Source: Metallyticus violacea
Lineage: Eukaryota > Arthropoda > Insecta > Mantodea > Metallyticidae
Assembly (NCBI GenBank): GCA_030762175.1
Contig: CM060834.1
Coordinates: 26,584,001-26,648,000, forward strand
DNA length: 64,000 nt
Direction of reading: 5' to 3'
In this document: one piece after another, positions 58,811-64,000 of the stretch
How the letters are laid out: each line of letters opens with the position of its first letter
How positions within the stretch are numbered: position 1 is the stretch's first letter
The notes under the pieces: generated by a model
Told to the model about the DNA's origin: nothing
The model's database searches: none
Seen by the model: the letters and a program-made list of their open reading frames with translations, nothing else
Position numbers and translations under genes: made by a program

Positions 58811-59207
58811 CCAAGTTTTTTTTACAATTAAATTTGCAACGTGTATCCGTTTCTTATTGTCCTTATTTAGAAATAAGGAAACGGAGTGTTTAAAATAATT
58901 TAAAGTGTTGACAGATATTACGGTTCTATGCTCTGCTTAACCACTCACCATAAGATGCATTGTTGATGTGATGAATGAAAGGGTTTTTACAGGTAGTTGA
59001 TAGGACAGTAAAAAGAAGTCGTTTGCTAGGCTTCGCTTAGTTGATGAGTTTGGTTCGATGCCCATGACTAGTCACAAATATCTGCAGGACATCTTTGTAA
59101 GGCACTGCCTTCCTCCTTTCATTCAACATTCACCAGTTTCCTCAAAATGCGTTGGTAAAGTTAGATCTCTAGTGTTTTGAGCAAGGGGGAAGTAGCTCCA
59201 ACTATAC
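58811..59207. other. Unassigned sequence
   Basis: Nothing recognised. Confidence 0.45.
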
Positions 59208-59790
59208 ACACCGCCACGAGTGGCCGAGGTCGTTAAGGCGCCTACTCTTGAGCAAGAGCTCTGGGGTTTGAATCCCGCCAAGACCGTCCTCATTGACTGA
59301 AGTTTTTTCCAGGTTTTCCTCAGTCTTCATAAATGGCAAATGTCGGGAAGTACCCTTAGCTTAGGCCGGATTTTTTTTCATTGATATATTTATGGACGCT
59401 CTTTAACATCTCAGGTCATCAGCGTCCCATTCAACTCAGGGCGTGAAACGGCCGACAAATTTTGCTCAGAGGCCTCTTCTTTCAGGCTTGAGGTTCTTTT
59501 TCGTGCCGTAAATGTACGAAACGGGACCCACGGCTTTACTTCCCTTTCGAAGGAAGTCATACTTACGATTTTTACGCCCGAAAAAAATCCATCGGTCCTG
59601 GCCGGGTTCGAACACTCGATCTTGGGTATAGGAGGCAAGTATGGTAACCACTACACCACCAGGACCGACACTTAGGCCGGGAACGCTTCCTTCCTTTAAA
59701 AAAAATCCTTTCCCAGTTTATCATTTCATCTCATGTATCATCGGTGTCCACCGCCTTGGTGCCTCAGTAGTAAAAACGGGCGTTAAACAC
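59208..59790 (+). mobile_element. SINE-2 split by a SINE-1
   Basis: The first part (59208-59369) has the cleanest head in the window (CCGCCACGAGTGGCCGAGGT, then CGTTAAGGC, B box GGTTTGAATCCCGCC). It runs to TTAGCTTAGGCCGG. The second part (59671-59790) repeats CTTAGGCCGG and continues with GAACGCTTCCTTCC to AAAACGGGCGTTAAACAC. The two halves are continuous once the inserted SINE-1 and one copy of the duplication are taken out. Confidence 0.95.
59370..59670 (-). mobile_element. SINE-1 nested in SINE-2, full length
   Basis: A complete SINE-1 on the minus strand with an intact tRNA-like head: the complement of 59643-59668 reads GTCCTGGTGGTGTAGTGGTT, then ACC. The 7-bp acceptor stem pairs fully (GTCCTGG with CCAGGAC). 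The tail is a short A run (plus strand ATTTTTTTTC at 59370). A perfect 10-bp duplication, CTTAGGCCGG, lies at 59360-59369 and 59671-59680. Confidence 0.96.
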
Positions 59791-61373
59791 CATTAAAAAT
59801 ACATAATTTATCCCAACATTTTTTATATAGCTCTAATCGCTTTGACCCAGAAATATAGAATTCTCAATGCCGGGAAATAGAATATGCCCGTTTTATCTTC
59901 GGGCACTCCCATTCTCCAAGCACTATTGACGTCAACTCCATAACGAGACATGAGCTCTTTAGCTCTTTGCCAAAAAAGTCGCTATCGATGAAATGCTTTA
60001 GCACCTGGCAGTAAACAGTTGAGCACGTCCAGAACGCCAGAACATAACGCCCGAACCTTCTCGGATGCCCAAAACACCTTATTGAACACACCCCTAAAAC
60101 TCACTATTGTAATGTAAGTTTAGTTTTCTTCTATCAAAATTGAAACATTTCAAATCAACATTCTCTTATTTCATTTTCTGATAATTCAGAAATTAACGCT
60201 ACTAGGGGCATCCTGCAAGATTTTCAATTGTATGTATGTGCATATTCTTTTAGCCAAGACAAAATATTTAGTATTTATAGCAATTGCTAAATGCACTGAG
60301 GACATTGTGGCGATTTGCTCACTTGCTGTTTTACAAGAAACAATATTTACTTGTTTTATGGTACCTTTTGTATATTTATTTTATGCTTTGACCTACTAAT
60401 GACCTGCAGGTTCTTTATTCTGTTAAAATCTTCCAAATATACTGCATGCAAGTACACAGACACTTGCAGCTGCCTTTTTACTATTTTCTCCTAATTGCTG
60501 CTTAATTGACCTACATTTACCTTCACTTTAATCTTTTGGTTTCTACTGCCTTTACGTCGAAATCAGATTTTAACAAGTAAATAATGAACATGAAAATGTT
60601 ATTACAGTTACATTATCGAACACACACACATCGAATGGTGGGTCAGATACGCAAATACCCGTTTTAAATTATAGTGCAACAAGAAATTTAGTAGTTTTGG
60701 AGAGAGTAGCTCATTGAGATTGCATAGAGATAATCTCTCTTAGAGACCCATTACTATTGTCTACAAAAAATTTTTGTTGTTATTAGCTTTTAAATTTATA
60801 TACAAATACCTGCCTTGACACAAAATTGGACCTGCTCATAATTTGTACTAAAATTTGTCTCACTAAATGCATTTCTTCAAATTCTGGATTACTTCTCCCT
60901 AAGCGGAGATGTCAAAGTCTTCAGTTCCTTGGCGTATAGCTTCTTAAGAGTTATTAGACAGTGCTGGGTCAATTTTTGTACATTTTCCCCTTCAATTAAC
61001 CCCAAAGAAAGGAGATATTAGACAGTTGTTGAGATATTGGTGACCAAATGTTTTTGGGATAATTATTTCTCAAATAAAATTTTAATTTCTCTCATTCTTG
61101 TATTTTACGAGTAAAATGTTTCAACCTCTTGTTGATAATATCAATCAGTAAGTTCATCATCCGTAAAATTGTTGAATATTTACCAGTACACTTCCGTAGT
61201 AATAGTTTGTTTAAAAGAATATATAGTCGAATTATATAGGGCCTGTCATTCATCAAAAAGGCACGCTACCCACTCATGTTTTCTGTGAATGCAAATCCTT
61301 GTACACTTGTTTTGAGAGCTTACTTATCCGTCACTTAAAAACACGCTTTATCGTAAACTAAGTGACAGAATCT
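59791..61373. other. Unassigned AT-rich sequence
   Basis: No recognised element. The minus-strand frame at 59864-60091 has no known domain. Confidence 0.4.
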
Positions 61374-61550
61374 GGGTAAGCATGCCTTCCTTTGGAAGGA
61401 AAGTAAGCTGGGATCCCGTGTCGTAAAAGAATCTCATTCTGAAAGAAGCAACCTCTGAACAAACTTTATGGCCGTTTCACTCCCTGAATTGAATTGGACG
61501 CTGATGACCTGAAATGTTAAAGAGCGTCTGTAAATAAACTAAATAAATAA
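61374..61550 (+). mobile_element. SINE-1, 5-prime truncated
   Basis: Starts at the AAGTATGGCTTCC segment (here AAGCATGCCTTCC) without a tRNA head. It lacks about 15 bases between GTGTCG and TAAAAGAA, then continues to CTGATGACCTGAAATGTTAA and a TAAATAAACTAAATAAATAA tail. Confidence 0.88.
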
Positions 61551-61974
61551 CTGCATTCGCTTTAAAATCTTTTTATTGATTAGCATATTTTCAGTGTTTA
61601 TATTTGTAAACAAAATCTAACAGTGGAGTTAATGAACAAATACATGCATTTTACTTCACTTTACAGCACATCATAGACTTGTAACTTTGTTTTAGTTTAT
61701 ATGCTTATTAAGCATAAGCATTAACAGAGATTTAAGTGTTACTTTCTTTGATGTGAGCCCATTTGTCTTTGGTTGGTGTTACCGACGCGCATATTTAAAA
61801 ATATTACACCTGGATGTAGCCACCCCCCCCTATATATTACAAAAGTCGGTGTCTATGATGGACACTCAAATTTGATAATGAACTAGCTGTTTAGAGACAA
61901 CAAAGTTAAAAAGGGGAATAGCAGTGAATCGTTGTTAAATTGTAACGTGTGAGAAAAACGGATTAGGAGAGTTA
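61551..61974. other. Unassigned sequence
   Basis: Nothing recognised; a C8 run lies near 61824-61831. Confidence 0.45.
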
Positions 61975-62133
61975 GAAACTATGAAGAGGAATATGTTTAA
62001 CCTCCTTAAAACCTTAAGTCCTTTATTGAAACTATGAAGAGGAATATGTTTAACCTCCTTAAAACCTTAAGTCCTTTATTGAAACTATGAAGAGGAATAT
62101 GTTTAACCTCCTTAAAACCTTAAGTCCTTTATT
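61975..62133 (+). repeat. Perfect tandem triplication of a 53-bp unit
   Basis: The unit begins GAAACTATGAAGAGGAATAT and ends TTAAGTCCTTTATT. Three consecutive copies are identical at every base. The period is not divisible by three, so it is not a coding repeat. Confidence 0.98.
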
Positions 62134-62385
62134 GAGAGTTTCGACAGCAAAAAATGGGAAAACTGAACAGCATAAATGTGGCAATATTTCAGCATTGAAA
62201 TAGCGGATCTGATAGATATTTGAGAGTGAAAATAAGGTCTAGTGCGTACGAACTATTAAGTAATTCTGCGATTATAAAATTCACCTAACCTTTACTTTTC
62301 TTGGCTCGCAGAGGCCGTTTGTATTGATGCTTCCACTGTCACTGCCACTACGGAAGATGAGATGTTTGCTATTTCAAGCAGAATC
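62134..62385. other. Unassigned sequence
   Basis: Nothing recognised. Confidence 0.45.
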
Positions 62386-62636
62386 TGACACGAGTGGCTG
62401 TGGTCGTTAAGAGACGAACCTCCTAGCTGAAGGTCTGGTTTTCGAGCCCCACCAAGACTCCCCCTGGATTATATTTTCTCCAGGTTTTTCTGCGTCTCCA
62501 TAAATAGCAAATGCCGGAAAGGTAACCTATATTTAGGACATTATGTTAAAGAAGGGGGCTTTTAAGGCCTTTCATCTCATGTAGCACCAGTGTCCACAGC
62601 CTGTGGTGCCTGAACAGTAAAAACAAGCGTTAGAAA
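62386..62636 (+). mobile_element. SINE-2, diverged full-length copy
   Basis: Head ACACGAGTGGCTGTGGTCGT and TTAAGAGACG; the B box is mutated (GGTTTTCGAGCCCC). The body contains CTCCAGGTTTTTCTGCGTC, AAATGCCGG and CATCTCATGTAGCACCAGTG, then ends AAAAACAAGCGTTAGAAA. Flanking duplication unclear. Confidence 0.88.
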
Positions 62637-62640
62637 AAAA

Positions 62641-64000
62641 TTAAAATTCTAGTATATATACAGTCGTTTATTAAGAGCCATAAGAAAGGTGGAGAATTTC
62701 TTTGGCATCCTGACCAGCAAGTGACACATTATTTCGTCTACTTGATGTTAACATTGACTTTTGTGTTTCTGTAGTAAAACGTTGCTACGTTCAACACAAC
62801 TACCTCTGAAGGCATGACGTGGTTCGTTTTGTAGATAAATTATATACCTGTCCTGTACAAGTTTAGATCCTACTGGGATAAGGGGAAATGTTGCAGGTAT
62901 AGCTAATAGAAGTTATTCAGTAGTGGCTCAGCTCATTTCATCACAAGGTTGTGCTCTATTACAGTATGAAAAAATTTGAATCTTTGTTCCTAATTTCTGC
63001 TTCAAAGTTGGTATTTACATTAGTTTTGAAATTGCTTTATTTTGAAATCTTACTAATGTATAAACTGTAATCGGAGCTTAAAATGAAAATAAATAATTTA
63101 GTAGATAAATAATTAACTACTTTAAGATATGACAAACGAGGAATATATTTTCAAAAATCAGTTTGCTACGCTTAAAAACAAAGTTTAACATTTTAGTTAA
63201 TTTGAAATGTTTCTTGGATCAACTTGTGTACTGAAAAACAACAAAAAATCATATTACAAACTTTAAACATTGACTATTTAATCTTCGCATTTTGTTATAA
63301 CACAATTTGGGTCAGTTAACTGACTCAAAAGCTCACTTCTTCGAAATAAATTGCAAAATATATACAACTTTTGATGTCATCTATTTTTGGTTTAAAATGC
63401 TATACATAAAATAATGACATTATAATGCTTCTCTTTATATCAGTGATCTTAGGACGAATAATTTTTTCAAGGCCTTGAGAAAAGTATGAAAATCAGAAAA
63501 TACTTTGGAAACGAAGCTCCTCAAATCTCTTCGCCTTGTTTCTTTCCTCTGGTGAAAGAGCATCCCATTTTTCCACGAAGATTTCACACACTTCAAGACA
63601 TAATTTCTCTCTTACGTTTTTTCTCAATATTCTTTCAAACATTGTTGAACAACGCGTGTCTTTTTAATTATTATATAAAATAGATATGGTTGCACAAAAT
63701 TTAATAACTTCTCTCTCACTGGGTAAGTTGGCAATTAAACAATAGGGCATATTTACAAATAAATGCTTTTGTTTTATCCTGGCGAGTAAGAATTTCTTCA
63801 ACTGGAAAATAAAACATACAATAACTTTTAAAATAGTTGACGTAATTAAAACGTTTCCAGCTCTCGCGCTCATATTTAAACATTTTTTTTCCTTTCCACC
63901 ACGAAACAATTTCTCGAAGGAGCAATTATTTAATCGCTAGTACGCCGTAGGTGTAATGTGCAACAATCAACTTGCAGAGCCAAACAATAAACAGCGAAAT
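62641..64000. other. Unassigned AT-rich sequence
   Basis: No gene or repeat family is recognised up to the window end. Confidence 0.4.

Noticed and set aside
59211..59285. tRNA-Leu/Ser-like sequence
   Set aside because: It is the SINE-2 head; the same body follows in every copy.
1..64000. A bacterial-type system (operon, CRISPR array, prophage or defence island)
   Set aside because: There are no clustered long genes, ribosome binding sites or spaced palindromic repeats; microsatellites, SINEs and mariners show this is animal nuclear DNA.

Overview
This is AT-rich eukaryotic DNA dominated by transposable-element debris and simple repeats. The transposon fauna points to an arthropod, most likely an insect with a large, repeat-loaded genome: many mariner (DD34D) transposases, a hAT transposase piece, a Penelope-like GIY-YIG domain, a non-LTR reverse transcriptase and tRNA-derived SINEs. 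The species cannot be named from the sequence. I found no intact host gene, rRNA, functional tRNA, CRISPR array or bacterial-style operon. The window is best read as intergenic or deep intronic sequence. The only candidate host exon is a short lysine-rich stretch at 34229-34362, held at low confidence. An unidentified frame-shifted coding relic lies at 34970-35330.

Three SINE families account for most of the recognisable short elements. SINE-1 has a head that folds like a tRNA (7-bp acceptor stem GTCCTGG/CCAGGAC, A box and B box) and a TAAATAAA-like tail; copies lie at about 0.9, 6.2, 27.5, 29.7, 33.1, 36.1, 38.4, 59.4 and 61.4 kb, with a diverged relative at 40.2 kb. SINE-2 has a tRNA-Leu/Ser-like head; copies lie at 3.3, 5.1, 22.9, 46.3, 58.0, 58.6, 59.2 and 62.4 kb. 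SINE-3 is weaker, at 40.8 and 51.5 kb. Many copies carry 10-15 bp target-site duplications, the mark of LINE-driven retrotransposition.

At least eight separate mariner insertions are present. Two belong to one family with matching terminal repeats: copy A (20369-21645, minus) and copy B (30325-31594, plus, bounded by TA duplications). Copy A keeps the N-terminal half of the transposase open and copy B keeps the C-terminal catalytic half open. The others are older relics of different mariners at 16.3, 19.7, 25.1, 49.7, 51.6, 52.7 and 56.6 kb. Two related transposase-like relics lie at 8.2 and 26.2 kb.

The insertions form a readable nested history: mariner A inside an older mariner, a SINE-1 inside a SINE-2, and a SINE-1 inside the reverse transcriptase of a dead LINE. 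Other structures are a perfect ~349-bp (CATA)n tract, a perfect triplicated 53-bp unit at 62.0 kb, a ~41-bp minisatellite at 47.2 kb, a ~600-bp purine-rich strand at 44.1-44.8 kb, and an ~89-bp module repeated 1.65 kb apart at 11.2 and 12.8 kb. Nothing here is a convincing new functional system. The most informative content is the transposon stratigraphy and the few unexplained repeats.
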